The notes beneath the pieces were generated by a model. That model searched no databases and was not told the origin of the DNA. It saw only the letters and a program-made list of their open reading frames with translations. Positions 14,984-23,146 of a DNA stretch of 37,630 nucleotides are shown piece after piece (positions within the stretch are counted from its first letter, which is position 1; every line of letters starts with the position of its first letter). The DNA is from JAAYZH01 sp964479695. Its GTDB lineage: Bacteria; Bacillota; Clostridia; Saccharofermentanales; Fastidiosipilaceae. The stretch spans positions 1 to 37,630 of the forward strand of contig CAYZSO010000029.1 of assembly GCA_964479695.1 (NCBI GenBank). The letters are read 5' to 3'. The position numbers and the translations under genes were made by a program.

Positions 14984-16655
14984 CGTCGGATGTGGCCTCC
15001 GTGGCGTCCCTCTCACCGGCTTTCGTGGCACCGGCTTTCGTGGTTTGTGTGGACCTGGCAGCCCGCGGTGCCTTTGCAGTCTTAGCACCACGTGCAGATC
15101 GAGCAGATCGTGTGGGCTGCCCGGCCGTCGTCGTTTGTGCCGCATTCGCAGACCCGGCAACGGCCTCCTGGTAGGGTACCAGAGAGTTCAGGCGGGTTGG
15201 GAAAAGGCGGATTTTGGCTGCGGCGAGGGGACGCAGCATCTCGTTCAACGTTTGTTTCGTTTCGTTGTGAAGGAAAATTAAGAGCACTTGAGAGCCTTGC
15301 TTCTGAGCGCGGCGGATCTCATCGGAGAGCTGCTCGCTCATGCGGGCGGTCAAGATGACAATCGCGCGGTAGCGCTGTTTGGCGGTTTCTTTGCGTAACA
15401 AGTCGGAAAGTTCCAAACGGTGGCTTGTGATCTGGCACGCTTGGCGGGTTTCGGATTCTTTGCTGCGGGGGTCATTTTCGCGGATCTGGGGTTTCCAGTG
15501 CATCATGGCTCGGTAGAAGCCCTGCGGCTCGATCCCTTCGCCGGGCGCTGTGTAATAATCTTCACCGAGAAGGAGACTTAAAGGGCCTTCGGTTCGGGAA
15601 AGCTGTTTCATGGTCGAAGCCATGATTTCCGGTGCGTCGTTACTGTAATTTAGAGGTTTTATGCAATCGTCGGGGAGTTTCGGATCCATCACGAAGAGGA
15701 TACCACCTTGGCGAGGGTCTTCAAATTCGCGAGCCAGCCATTTGCCGGAACGGGCAGAGAGTTTCCAGTGGATTTGTTTGATACGGTCTCCGGGAACGAA
15801 GTCTCTGACGTTGGCCAAAGTATCCACTTCGTTGGATACTTTGAGGTTTTGAGTGTTCATGAGCACTTCTTCCGGCGCTTGGAGTTTACCCGCATTCGGC
15901 GACTGCCAGCGGTAAGGGTTGGGAATGACATCCATTTCGACGGAGGTTCTGGATTTGCCGCTTGCCCGGTCGACTCTCGCAGAGCGAGGGAGTGGCAAGT
16001 AGAAGAAACCAAAGAGATCCTGCAACAAGATGGAATCCGTGCCGACTTGGTAACTGCCTTTGTTTCGAGCGGACAAGGTAATCTCCTGGTAACTGGTGCT
16101 CCGTTGCGGCAACACCGCCGTCAAAATCTTGCGCACATAAGCGAAATGCGGTGTTGGGTAGAGGCGCCAGGTGCGTCGTCTGTCGACGCCACGGGGGCGC
16201 CTACCCTCGCCGCCGCCGGCGGCGCCGGCAGTGCCTTCAACGCCGGCGTCAGGCAAGGACTCGGCGTCGTTTCCGTCGTAGGCGACATATTCGTCGAAGA
16301 AATGGACTTCGCCGGAGCTTTGGTCGCTGAAACTGGTGTGCCAGTCTTGATCCGGCAGCAAGCTGTCATTGCCGTGGGGAAGGTTGAATTCGATTTTTAC
16401 CAAAGGAAAGAAGAAAGGACTGCGATTCTCGATGGCGAGCATCAGCGTAAAGGGTTCGAGGCGGAAGACTTGGGCTTTGGCCGAGGTAAGTGAAATTCTG
16501 ACGAAATGACGCCCAATGAAAAGCAGCACAAAAGAACAGATCGGCAACGCCAGCAGCAGAATCAGCAAGAAAAGCAAAGGCTCATTCGCACTGAAACTGT
16601 AGATAGCGTAAGCGATCCCTACCAGGATCAGATAGAGGACAAAACGTACGCTCAT
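14976..16655 (-). CDS. DUF58 protein, MoxR partner
   Basis: A 559-residue membrane protein with two N-terminal helices (about 5-50), a beta-rich region and the DUF58 signature RDFVPGDRIKQIHWKLSA (about 288-305), followed by a vWA-like fold (GGILFVMDPKLP). The DUF58 family partners with MoxR AAA ATPases, which may act as chaperones or activators of the complex. ATG 16655 lies 16 nt after the moxR stop with GGGTAAGG upstream, and the stop overlaps the transglutaminase start, so the genes are tightly coupled. The last 60 residues are an Ala/Thr/Arg/Lys low-complexity tail (SARSARGAKTAKAPRAARS), probably derived from repeats. Confidence 0.88.
   Translation of the reverse strand: MSVRFVLYLILVGIAYAIYSFSANEPLLFLLILLLALPICSFVLLFIGRHFVRISLTSAKAQVFRLEPFTLMLAIENRSPFFFPLVKIEFNLPHGNDSLLPDQDWHTSFSDQSSGEVHFFDEYVAYDGNDAESLPDAGVEGTAGAAGGGEGRRPRGVDRRRTWRLYPTPHFAYVRKILTAVLPQRSTSYQEITLSARNKGSYQVGTDSILLQDLFGFFYLPLPRSARVDRASGKSRTSVEMDVIPNPYRWQSPNAGKLQAPEEVLMNTQNLKVSNEVDTLANVRDFVPGDRIKQIHWKLSARSGKWLAREFEDPRQGGILFVMDPKLPDDCIKPLNYSNDAPEIMASTMKQLSRTEGPLSLLLGEDYYTAPGEGIEPQGFYRAMMHWKPQIRENDPRSKESETRQACQITSHRLELSDLLRKETAKQRYRAIVILTARMSEQLSDEIRRAQKQGSQVLLIFLHNETKQTLNEMLRPLAAAKIRLFPTRLNSLVPYQEAVAGSANAAQTTTAGQPTRSARSARGAKTAKAPRAARSTQTTKAGATKAGERDATEATSDDE
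15807..15822. repeat. TTGGCCAA core inside DUF58 signature
   Basis: GACGTTGGCCAAAGTA keeps the 8-bp core but not the arms. It is read as TLANVRDF next to the conserved motif, so it may be coincidental. Confidence 0.4.
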
Positions 16656-16671
16656 ACCTTACCCACTCATC

Positions 16672-17619
16672 TCAGGACTGACGCGGCAATGGTGTGGACT
16701 TCAGGATCTGATCGATGACCTGGTTCGTCGTTACGCCGGCCAGTTCGCTGTCACTATGCAAGATGATACGATGCGCCAAACAATACGGTGCAAGATAGTG
16801 CACGTCATCCGGCAGCACATAGTCGCGCCCCTCAATGAGTGCACGACCTTTTGCAGCCTGCACCAACATCAACGCTCCTCGAGGGCTGACCCCCAGCTGC
16901 ACCTGCTTGTGCCTTCGGGTCTCCTGCGCAATCTTCGCAACGTAGTCATAAAGGGCCGGTGCCACATAAATCCCGATCGCCGCTTCCTGCAGACTCCGCA
17001 CTTCCTCGACACTCAAGACCGGCACCATGTCGGCCAAAGGCGAATGCCCCGCATGCATCTGGTAAATGCGAACTTCTTCATCCACCGACGGATAGCGCAG
17101 ATTTGTCTTGATCATGAAACGGTCCAGCTGCGCCTCGGGCAGGGGGTAGGTTCCAATCTGCTCCACCGCATTCTGCGTCGCCACCACCATAAACGGATCC
17201 GGCAGCTGATAGGACACACCATCAACGGTGACCTGCCGATCTTGCATGGCTTCCAGCAGCGACGATTGCGTTTTCGGTGAAGAACGGTTGATCTCATCAC
17301 CCAGCACCAAGTTCGCCATGATTGCGCCCGGGTGGAAGGTGAATTCCCCCAGCTTCGGGTTGTACATATTAAATCCGGTGATATCGGAGGGCATGACATC
17401 AGGCGTGAATTGGATTCGGCTGAAGTCTAAGTTTAAGGATTTGGCCAAAGCCTGCGCCAACGTCGTTTTCCCTATACCCGGTACGTCTTCCAGCAGCACG
17501 TGCCCACGGCTGACGAGTGCGATGATTAATAAATCTATGGCTCGATTCTGGCCAATGACGACGCTCTGAACATTTTTGCGGATTCTATCGATTGCTTGCT
17601 TAATCTGTGCAGGCTCCAT
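16672..17619 (-). CDS. MoxR-family AAA+ ATPase
   Basis: A 315-residue cytosolic AAA+ ATPase. Walker A is EDVPGIGKTTLAQALA (about 40-55), Walker B is LVLGDEINRSSPKTQSSLLE (about 98-117), and a sensor Asn/Arg region (VVATQNAVEQIGTYPLPEAQ, about 150) follows. MoxR proteins are chaperone-like and are typically encoded with DUF58 and transglutaminase proteins, as here. AGAAAGGAAACC precedes ATG 17619. The gene heads the operon 17619-11459 and is preceded by an unusual leader of about 350 nt that is G/T-rich on the plus strand (A/C-rich in the mRNA). Confidence 0.93.
   Translation of the reverse strand: MEPAQIKQAIDRIRKNVQSVVIGQNRAIDLLIIALVSRGHVLLEDVPGIGKTTLAQALAKSLNLDFSRIQFTPDVMPSDITGFNMYNPKLGEFTFHPGAIMANLVLGDEINRSSPKTQSSLLEAMQDRQVTVDGVSYQLPDPFMVVATQNAVEQIGTYPLPEAQLDRFMIKTNLRYPSVDEEVRIYQMHAGHSPLADMVPVLSVEEVRSLQEAAIGIYVAPALYDYVAKIAQETRRHKQVQLGVSPRGALMLVQAAKGRALIEGRDYVLPDDVHYLAPYCLAHRIILHSDSELAGVTTNQVIDQILKSTPLPRQS
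17437..17452. repeat. TTTGGCCAAA palindrome copy (MoxR)
   Basis: GGATTTGGCCAAAGCC, read as ALAKSLNL after Walker A. Related MoxR proteins have similar residues here, so this copy may sit in natural protein sequence. Confidence 0.55.
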
Positions 17620-17632
17620 AGAGGTTTCCTTT

Positions 17633-17990
17633 CTGGTGCTTGGTTTGTGTTGGTTTGGTTTGTGTTTGTGTTTGTGTTGTGTTTATTTTCGTGCTTTTAG
17701 TGTTGTGTTTGTGTTTTATGTTTTGTGCTGTGTGTTGTGTTGTGTGTTGTGCGTTTGTGTTTGGTTTGGTCTGGTTTGGTTTGGTTTGGTTTGTGCTTGT
17801 GTTTGTGTTTGGTTTGTGTTGTTGTGTTGTGTTGCGTTTTCAATTTTGTGTTTATTTTCGTTTATTTTGTTTTTTTATTTTTTAGTGTTTTGTTTTGTTT
17901 TGTTTTGCTTTGCTTTGCTTTGCTTTGTTTTGTGTTGTGTTTTCTATTTTGTGTTTGTGTTTTATTGTTTCAATTACGCTGTACATCAAT
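17633..17990 (-). repeat. Low-complexity GT-rich leader of the moxR operon
   Basis: About 350 bp almost wholly of G and T on the plus strand, built from GGTTT, GTTTGT, TTTTG and CTTTG units. The mRNA of the minus-strand operon would therefore carry an A/C-rich, unstructured 5' leader. The ORFs here are composition artefacts rich in Cys, Val and Phe. Confidence 0.85.
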
Positions 17991-18203
17991 GATTATGCTG
18001 CATTACGCAACCAGCTCTGATAGCCAGGTTCATTATCCATTATCCTTCATCCACCGGGTTATCGGGCTATCCTATCGTTGTTTATTAAATTAATATTCAA
18101 TTTTCATCCGATTTACAGTCGCCATATCAATGACGAAGCAAGTGAAATAACCTCCAAAAGCGATCCTAAGCCCTGAAATGACTTGCATAATCTCACTTAT
18201 TCT

Positions 18204-18216
18204 ATCACTAAGTGAT
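18204..18216. promoter_or_regulatory. Dyad near the predicted moxR promoter start
   Basis: ATCACTAAGTGAT is a 6-bp perfect inverted repeat around one base. It lies just downstream (minus strand) of a candidate -10 box, where an operator would be expected. No regulator is encoded nearby. Confidence 0.4.
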
Positions 18217-18223
18217 TCTAGCG

Positions 18224-18232
18224 ACTATAACA
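18224..18232 (-). promoter_or_regulatory. Candidate extended -10 promoter of the moxR operon
   Basis: The minus strand reads TGTTATAGT, an extended -10 box. The -35 region is poor. Transcription from here would give a leader of about 600 nt through the GT-rich tract. Confidence 0.35.
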
Positions 18233-18260
18233 CAGGTCTTACAGTTCTTCAGCCTCGCCA

Positions 18261-18296
18261 GAAGTACTAGAAGTACTAGAAGTACTAGAAGTACTA
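18261..18296. repeat. 9-bp tandem repeat abutting AT hairpin
   Basis: GAAGTACTA is repeated four times and runs directly into the hairpin arm at 18292. A 10-bp analogue abuts the copy at 29061. Confidence 0.8.
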
Positions 18297-18325
18297 CATA
18301 AGTTTATTTTTAAACATATGTAGTG
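18292..18325. repeat. 34-nt AT-rich hairpin repeat, copy 3
   Basis: TACTACATAAGTTTA - TTTT - TAAACATATGTAGTG, the outer boundary of composite block II. Confidence 0.85.
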
Positions 18326-18344
18326 AGTTCGTTGGTGGCGGAGC

Positions 18345-18465
18345 GGTTTGAGCGGCTTATGGTTCCTAGTATTGGTTCTTGGGTGTTTAAGTGCTGTAAA
18401 GGAAGGAACGCATATTGCAGCTTATAGCTTCTGGTTTATCTTCGCAGTTGTTCTAGTACTTGAAT
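18345..18465 (+). repeat. 62-66-bp repeat units, composite block II
   Basis: Degenerate copies of the GGCGGAGCGGT ... TTATGGTTCCTAG ... GGTTCTTGGGTG unit, related to 10600-10790 and, in reverse, 29950-30130. Confidence 0.65.
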
Positions 18466-18815
18466 GCGCTTGCACATATCTCCAAATTAGCTTATATGTG
18501 CATGCTAGAGCCGAAGTCTATGTGTAACATATCACCCAGCTTGCGCATATCTTCAAATTTGCTTAAATGTGCATGATAGAGCCGAAGTTGATGTCAAGAG
18601 AACATCGAAGTGAATGGATGACATATCATCCAACCTGCACATATCTTCAAATTTGCTTAAGTGTGCATGATAGAACCGAAGTTGATACATGACACGTCAT
18701 CTAATCTGCACATATCTTCAAATTTGCTTTTATGTGCATGATAGAGCCGAAGTTTATACATGACACGTCACCCAACTTGCACATATCTTCAAATTTGCTT
18801 TTATGTGCAAGCGAA
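18466..18815 (-). repeat. 71-bp hairpin-bearing tandem array A
   Basis: About five units. CCGAAG recurs at 18511, 18582, 18676 and 18747, a period of 71 bp except for one interval with a 23-bp insertion. Each unit contains GCACATATCTTCAAATTTGC...TATGTGC, able to form a hairpin with a 7-bp stem, then GATAGAGCCGAAG and a TGACACGTCA-like motif. The whole unit is conserved, unlike a CRISPR array. Confidence 0.9.
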
Positions 18816-18870
18816 CATGCTCCGCACCAGGGGTTCTCATATTTCTACCTGACCCCCCCGAGAGAAAACT

Positions 18871-18904
18871 CACTACATATGTTTAAAAATAAACTTATGT
18901 AGTG
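18871..18904. repeat. 34-nt AT-rich hairpin repeat, copy 4
   Basis: CACTACATATGTTTA - AAAA - TAAACTTATGTAGTG, complementary over 15 bp with one mismatched pair. It separates the 71-bp array from the MITE-like element. Confidence 0.88.
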
Positions 18905-18995
18905 GATTAGAAGCAATACGTCGCCCAAACCGCTCCGTCAACAAGAACTCAAACGCAACACCAAGCGCAAACCGAGCGCAAACCAAGCAAAAAGA

Positions 18996-19234
18996 TTTCC
19001 AACCTGGTTCAGATCGGGAGACTTGCGACAACAAATATTTCCCAGTGAAGATCTTGATACTTGTCTTACTGCGAGATGAATGATTACTGACCTGAAGACA
19101 GAAATTATTGAATGAATACTGACCTCGACGAGGAGACGGCCTTCAATAATCACAGCACTGACAAGAAAAAATCTTTAAACCGTTGAGTCTTCCGATCGGT
19201 GTCGCAAGTCTCCCGATTCGAACCAACTTGGAAA
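18996..19234 (-). mobile_element. 239-bp MITE-like element, copy II
   Basis: Termini TTTCCAACCTGGTTCAGATC and, from the other end, TTTCCAAGTTGGTTCGAATC, each continuing GGGAGACTTGCGACA, form inverted repeats of about 35 bp. The copy at 29372-29610 has identical length, opposite orientation and matching flanks, so it arose with a larger block. The small ORF inside (18938-19153) starts in the element and is not a supported gene. Confidence 0.85.
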
Positions 19235-19388
19235 CAAGATAATATCTGCTCAAACCATTTGAGCACTAAAACAAGCAACAATAACCCGCCCGAACCGCTC
19301 CGCCATCAAGTTCTTGCTCACCGCCGAACAAAAACAGGAACAATACGTCGCCAAAGCCGCTCCGAAACCTGAAAACTCCCTGAAAACT

Positions 19389-19422
19389 CACTACATATGT
19401 TTAAAAATAAACTTATGTAGTG
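19389..19422. repeat. 34-nt AT-rich hairpin repeat, copy 5
   Basis: CACTACATATGTTTA - AAAA - TAAACTTATGTAGTG, identical to copy 4 and close to the end of the EcfS gene at 19471. Confidence 0.88.
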
Positions 19423-19470
19423 GATTAGGAACAATACGTCGCCAATACCGCACCGCCAGCTGGCAGTGGA

Positions 19471-20430
19471 TCACCAACCGAACAAGCCATACTTGCGCGA
19501 GATCCGCTGGAGTTGTCGCGTCAGCAAAGGCGACAAGAAAACCAAGAAAACCGCCGTCGAACCAGCATGAACCAAGTTAAATGGAATACCCGCCAGATAA
19601 ACACTCCACACAGCCGTTTGTCCTTGCCAGTTATATAGGAAGAGGACTGATCCAGTATCCACAACCAACCCGTATACGATAAAAACCAACACAAAACCCA
19701 ACACCGCAATCACCGGCAAAGGTAGTGATGACAACCTGTTTTTTTGCGAACTCAGGTTTGAGCTCTTTTGCGAATCCCAACCCAAACCCGAACCCGAATC
19801 CAAACCCGAGTCCGAACCCAAACCCAAACCCGAATCCGAACTCTGTCGCGAACTCAGCCGATTCGCGACGTGACCGCGGCCGACGCGATCGCGGCTGAAT
19901 AAGCCGGCCAAGAAGCCAACCAGCGCCATGCCGAACATTTGGAAGGGGGTGTTGATGCTTTGGCCGAATAAAAAGTTGGATAAGAACATGGTGAGAAGTC
20001 CCACGGTGAATCCCGGTGCGCTCCCCAGCGCGAGGCCCGCAACGACCACGATCGCGGCCGTGGGTTTCACCTGCGGGACGAAGTAGAAGAGCGCTCTGCC
20101 GGCAATTCCTAGGGTGGCCAAAGCCGCCATCACCGCTATCTCCCGCGCTTGGGGACGCTGATTTTCCAGGTACAGGAGCCAGAGCAGGATGCTTTCGACG
20201 ATCAGGAGCACCGCGGCCAAGAAATACTGCGTCGGAAAAAATCGCAGCCATGCCAGCAAAGTCACAACCATCAACACGCAGACCAGTAGAGGGAGCCAAG
20301 CCTTTAGTTTTCTCGATTTTGAATCCTTCGCACCGGAATCCTTCGCACTGGAGTCCTGAGCACTTGAATCCTGCGCACCGGAATTCGCCGAACCCTTATC
20401 CGTTGACTTCACATCCCGCGATTTTGCCAT
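19471..20430 (-). CDS. ECF transporter S component, probable cobalamin specificity
   Basis: A 319-residue membrane protein. ATG 20430 overlaps the upstream ATPase stop by 22 nt. The N-terminus is a repeat-derived hydrophilic segment (GAQDSSAQDSSAKDSGAKDS). Six or so membrane helices follow, with the S-component pattern GRALFYFVPQVKPTAAIVVV and GSAPGFTVGLLTMFLSNFL. S components bind the vitamin and dock on EcfT/EcfA in the membrane. The riboswitch at the head of the operon points to cobalamin or a precursor, so CbrT-like function is inferred. A repetitive SGLGLGSDSGLDSGSG insertion of about 40 residues lies in a loop near residue 210. Confidence 0.8.
   Translation of the reverse strand: MAKSRDVKSTDKGSANSGAQDSSAQDSSAKDSGAKDSKSRKLKAWLPLLVCVLMVVTLLAWLRFFPTQYFLAAVLLIVESILLWLLYLENQRPQAREIAVMAALATLGIAGRALFYFVPQVKPTAAIVVVAGLALGSAPGFTVGLLTMFLSNFLFGQSINTPFQMFGMALVGFLAGLFSRDRVGRGHVANRLSSRQSSDSGLGLGSDSGLDSGSGLGWDSQKSSNLSSQKNRLSSLPLPVIAVLGFVLVFIVYGLVVDTGSVLFLYNWQGQTAVWSVYLAGIPFNLVHAGSTAVFLVFLSPLLTRQLQRISRKYGLFGW
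19775..19840. repeat. Tandem repeat encoding the EcfS loop insertion
   Basis: Iterated AACCCGAATCC/AACCCGAGTCC units, about 6-12 bp, encode the Gly/Ser/Asp/Leu loop of the S component. Confidence 0.75.
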
Positions 20431-22289
20431 GCGTCGATCACCTCCTCGGTCGTAATGGTGCCGGGCAGGAATCCCTGCGCCGCGCGGCAGGCGTCCGTTG
20501 TGTAGAAGTAATGCCCGCTGAAAAATTGGTGGGGCTCCGCTTGCGCCGCAATACTGCCTTGGAAGAGCAGCGCGCAACTGTCGGCATTCGCAGCGCAGAA
20601 ATCCAGATCATGCGAGACGGCAACAATCGTGATACCACAGCCAACGAGACCACGCAGAATCTCGGCCAAACGCAGGCGATCCAGGCTGTCCAGCCCCTTG
20701 CTCGGTTCATCCAGCAGGAGTAAATTCGCTCCTCGCAAGAGTGTCACGGCCAAAGCCGCCCGCTGCAACTCCCCTCCGCTCAAGTCAGAAGGGTGAAAAT
20801 CTTTACGTTCTGACAAACCCAAAGCATCCAAAAGATCCATCGGCTCAAAGTGGCTTGGCCGCCAGGCGTCCGCGCGTCGGCCAAACAAGGCGTTGGTGAC
20901 GGCTTTTTCTTCTGAGGAGAGTTCGGCCCAGACTTGCGTGAGCTCAGCCTCGATTGTCTCGGCTGTGAACAGGAGGCGGGGATTCTGCGGCAAGAGAGCT
21001 GTGCGCGGACGTTTCTTGTCGCGCCATTTGAATTGGCCGCTTTGGGGACGATTGAGCCCTGCCAAAGTATGAAGCAAAGTGGATTTCCCACTCCCGTTTC
21101 CACCCAAAATAGCCAGAAACTGCCCTTCGGGAACGGCCAGTGATAAATGATCAAGCACTAATGGGCCGTTCCGGGTGTATGTGAAGCTGAGATTTTTGAT
21201 TGTGACAAGTGGTTCCGGATCGTGCATGGAATTTGCTTTTTTATTGGAATTCGCATTTTTATCAGTAGCAGAAGCTTCGGCCTGACGGGATTCAGTCGCC
21301 ACAGGCTCTGAGATTTCTCTGGCCAAAAGTTCTCGTACTTCGCGGATTTCGAGCGTAAGGTCGGCAGGTGAAACCGCATAACTGATCCGTGCCGCAGCGG
21401 GTAAAGAACCTTGCAGAGCACGGACTGTTTCACTAGAAATTTCAGTGGAATGACCGCTTGTCGCGAAATTTTCTTGCGCAGCAAAGCTAGCATCGAGGAG
21501 GTGGGTGGCGTAGTCTTTGGCCGAGGGAAAAAGGGTGATGCCACGTGGGCTGCCTTCGGCGTCTCCACGACCACGACTCTCGGCGTCTCCACGGTCGCAT
21601 CCCTCAGCAACGCGGTCGGCGCCGCTGCCGCCAGTAGCGCCGCCTTCCAGGAGGAGCACGCGGTCGGCGAGGGGGAGGATGAGGTTTTGCTGGTGATCCG
21701 TGATGAAGATGGTGACGCCGAGCTCGCGATTGACGCGGCGGAGGATGTGGGCAAATTCGTCGGCGGCGATAGGGTCGAGCTGGGCGCAGGGTTCGTCGAG
21801 GACTAGGAGATCGGGTTTAAGGACGAGGACGGAGGCGAGGTTGAGGAGTTGTTTTTGGCCGCCGGAGAGGTGGTTGGTTTTCTGTTGGAACCAGGTCTGC
21901 ATGCCGAAGAAATTAGCCATTTCGGCGATGCGAAGGCGCATTTCGTTGGGGGGGACGCCTTGGTTTTCGAGGCCGAAGGCGAGCTCGTGCCAGACGGAAT
22001 CAGAGACGATCTGATCATCGGGATTTTGCATGACAAAAGCAATCCTGCGAACGCGGTCGGAGGGGGCGGCTTTGGCCAAATCCTCACCATCGAAGTAGAT
22101 GTGACCGCTCCGCTCGCCATGGGGCTCGAGCTTGTAAATTAAATGCCGCAGGAGCGTGGACTTACCGCTGCCCCCTGCACCGGCGAGCAACGTGAAACTA
22201 CTCTTCGGCAGCGTGAAACTCAGGTTCTGCCAGAGCGCGTCCCTGTCGGGGTAGGCGAAGGTTAAATTTTCTGCTGTGAGTAGATCCAT
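20409..22289 (-). CDS. Fused EcfA-EcfA' energy-coupling ATPase
   Basis: A 626-residue protein with two ABC ATPase modules that drive ECF vitamin import. ATG 22289 has GGGAG 7 nt upstream; a longer frame to 22346 lacks this. Module 1 has Walker A AGAGGSGKST (about 35-44), signature LSGGQKQLLN (about 140) and Walker B LLVLDEPCAQLD (about 160). Module 2 has Walker A GGNGSGKST (about 400), signature LSGGELQRAA (about 500) and LLLLDEPSKGLD. Many bacteria encode EcfA and EcfA' separately. The linker is enriched in repeat-like RGDAESRGRGDAEG. The palindrome is read as GEDLAKAAPSD just before the Q-loop region of module 1. It overlaps the EcfT gene by 28 nt. Confidence 0.92.
   Translation of the reverse strand: MDLLTAENLTFAYPDRDALWQNLSFTLPKSSFTLLAGAGGSGKSTLLRHLIYKLEPHGERSGHIYFDGEDLAKAAPSDRVRRIAFVMQNPDDQIVSDSVWHELAFGLENQGVPPNEMRLRIAEMANFFGMQTWFQQKTNHLSGGQKQLLNLASVLVLKPDLLVLDEPCAQLDPIAADEFAHILRRVNRELGVTIFITDHQQNLILPLADRVLLLEGGATGGSGADRVAEGCDRGDAESRGRGDAEGSPRGITLFPSAKDYATHLLDASFAAQENFATSGHSTEISSETVRALQGSLPAAARISYAVSPADLTLEIREVRELLAREISEPVATESRQAEASATDKNANSNKKANSMHDPEPLVTIKNLSFTYTRNGPLVLDHLSLAVPEGQFLAILGGNGSGKSTLLHTLAGLNRPQSGQFKWRDKKRPRTALLPQNPRLLFTAETIEAELTQVWAELSSEEKAVTNALFGRRADAWRPSHFEPMDLLDALGLSERKDFHPSDLSGGELQRAALAVTLLRGANLLLLDEPSKGLDSLDRLRLAEILRGLVGCGITIVAVSHDLDFCAANADSCALLFQGSIAAQAEPHQFFSGHYFYTTDACRAAQGFLPGTITTEEVIDAWQNRGM
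22068..22083. repeat. TTTGGCCAAA palindrome copy (EcfA)
   Basis: GGCTTTGGCCAAATCC preceded by the GAGGGGGC arm, read as EDLAKAAPSD. Confidence 0.75.
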
Positions 22290-23146
22290 CGAAGGCTCCC
22301 TGCTGTGTTGCCGATGAAGGGCAATAATGTAATAAGGCATATGCATGAAAAGGTGAGGAGGCCGGCCCCGGTCCAGGGCGGGAGATAGAGGTAGGGGTAG
22401 AAGAATGCATCAAGTTTCCCTTGTGAAGTCAGGATGGCGACTAGGGTGGTTAAGGTGGCCAAAGCCGCCAGCTGCACCGTATCTTCGGAGGTCCAACGAT
22501 AGAGTTGATAGCGGGTTTTGGGGCCTCGGAGACTGACGCCTCGGGCTTGCATGGCGTCGGCGGTGTTGATTGAACTTTCGAGTGCCCAACCACTGAGGGC
22601 GGCTAAGAGGGAAGACTGCCGCTGCAAACGCCGGCGAAGGGGAAGTTTGTCGTCTTGGTCGGAGAGCTTTCGCACCGCGGCCAGCTGACGCGCTTCGCCG
22701 CTGAACCTGGGCAAATAGCGAAGCACTAAGGTAAGCAGCAAGGAGAACGTAGGGAAGGGCGAAAACAAGTAGAGTAGGCGGTCGGTTTCGAGTGTCTTGT
22801 AAAGATGCGTAAACCAAAGCATCGTCACCCCCAAACGCAGCCCGCCTTGTGCGCCGTCCAGGATGGCTTCCAAGGTCACGGGATTTCCGGATGGCAAAAC
22901 GAAGAGAATCTCAAGGCCGTAATGGCGGAAGCCGGCATTGATCAAGGTTGTCGGAATGGCCACAAGGGCCGGCAAAAGAAAGAGCCTCAACCTTTTGCCG
23001 GCTTCAGTTTGCGGGAGCAACGCCAAAATGGCACCCAGCCACGACACAAGGATCGTGGCCGGGTGGGGGAGAACCATGCTAAGTGTCAGAACAACTACAT
23101 AGTAGATGAACTGAAAAGCGGGGTGACGTCTGGAAAAGGCGGCCAT
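22262..23146 (-). CDS. ECF transporter T component (EcfT/CbiQ-like)
   Basis: A 294-residue membrane protein that couples the ATPases to the S component. Hydrophobic spans lie near residues 12-45, 50-70, 105-130, 210-235 and 250-285. The cytoplasmic coupling region holds LSGWALESSINTADAMQARG (about 180-200), with the conserved Ala-Arg-Gly coupling motif, and an earlier LVLRYLPRFSGEARQLAAVR helix. ATG 23144-23146 shares its A with the upstream stop (TGATG), so translation is coupled. It fits the cobalamin operon; other vitamins are possible on sequence alone. Confidence 0.9.
   Translation of the reverse strand: MAAFSRRHPAFQFIYYVVVLTLSMVLPHPATILVSWLGAILALLPQTEAGKRLRLFLLPALVAIPTTLINAGFRHYGLEILFVLPSGNPVTLEAILDGAQGGLRLGVTMLWFTHLYKTLETDRLLYLFSPFPTFSLLLTLVLRYLPRFSGEARQLAAVRKLSDQDDKLPLRRRLQRQSSLLAALSGWALESSINTADAMQARGVSLRGPKTRYQLYRWTSEDTVQLAALATLTTLVAILTSQGKLDAFFYPYLYLPPWTGAGLLTFSCICLITLLPFIGNTAGSLRWIYSQQKI

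Larger units (their letters stand above)
17991..18255. other. Intergenic region without a recognisable gene
   Basis: Between the GT-rich leader and composite block II I see no supported ORF. The only structure is the candidate promoter and dyad at 18204-18232. Confidence 0.5.
18292..19470 (+). repeat. Composite repeat block II (inverted partner of block III)
   Basis: The order is hairpin, 62-66-bp units, 71-bp array, hairpin, GTCGCCCAAACCGCTCCG motif, MITE, GTCGCCAAAGCCGCTCCG motif, hairpin. The reverse order and opposite strand occur at 29061-30130. Confidence 0.8.

Noticed and set aside
14984..15160. N-terminal extension of the transglutaminase (MPGLRMRHKRRR...)
   Set aside because: It lies wholly inside the DUF58 tail in another frame; ATG 14983 with the 8-nt overlap is the natural start.
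17576..18093. Cys/Val/Phe-rich ORFs
   Set aside because: Products of GT-rich low complexity; overlapping frames all stay open and no domain is visible.
18938..19153. Small protein (MIIEGRLLVEVS...)
   Set aside because: The reading frame lies in the MITE-like repeat and recurs at 29453-29716 only because the DNA is duplicated. It runs through terminal repeats and has no ribosome binding site or known domain.
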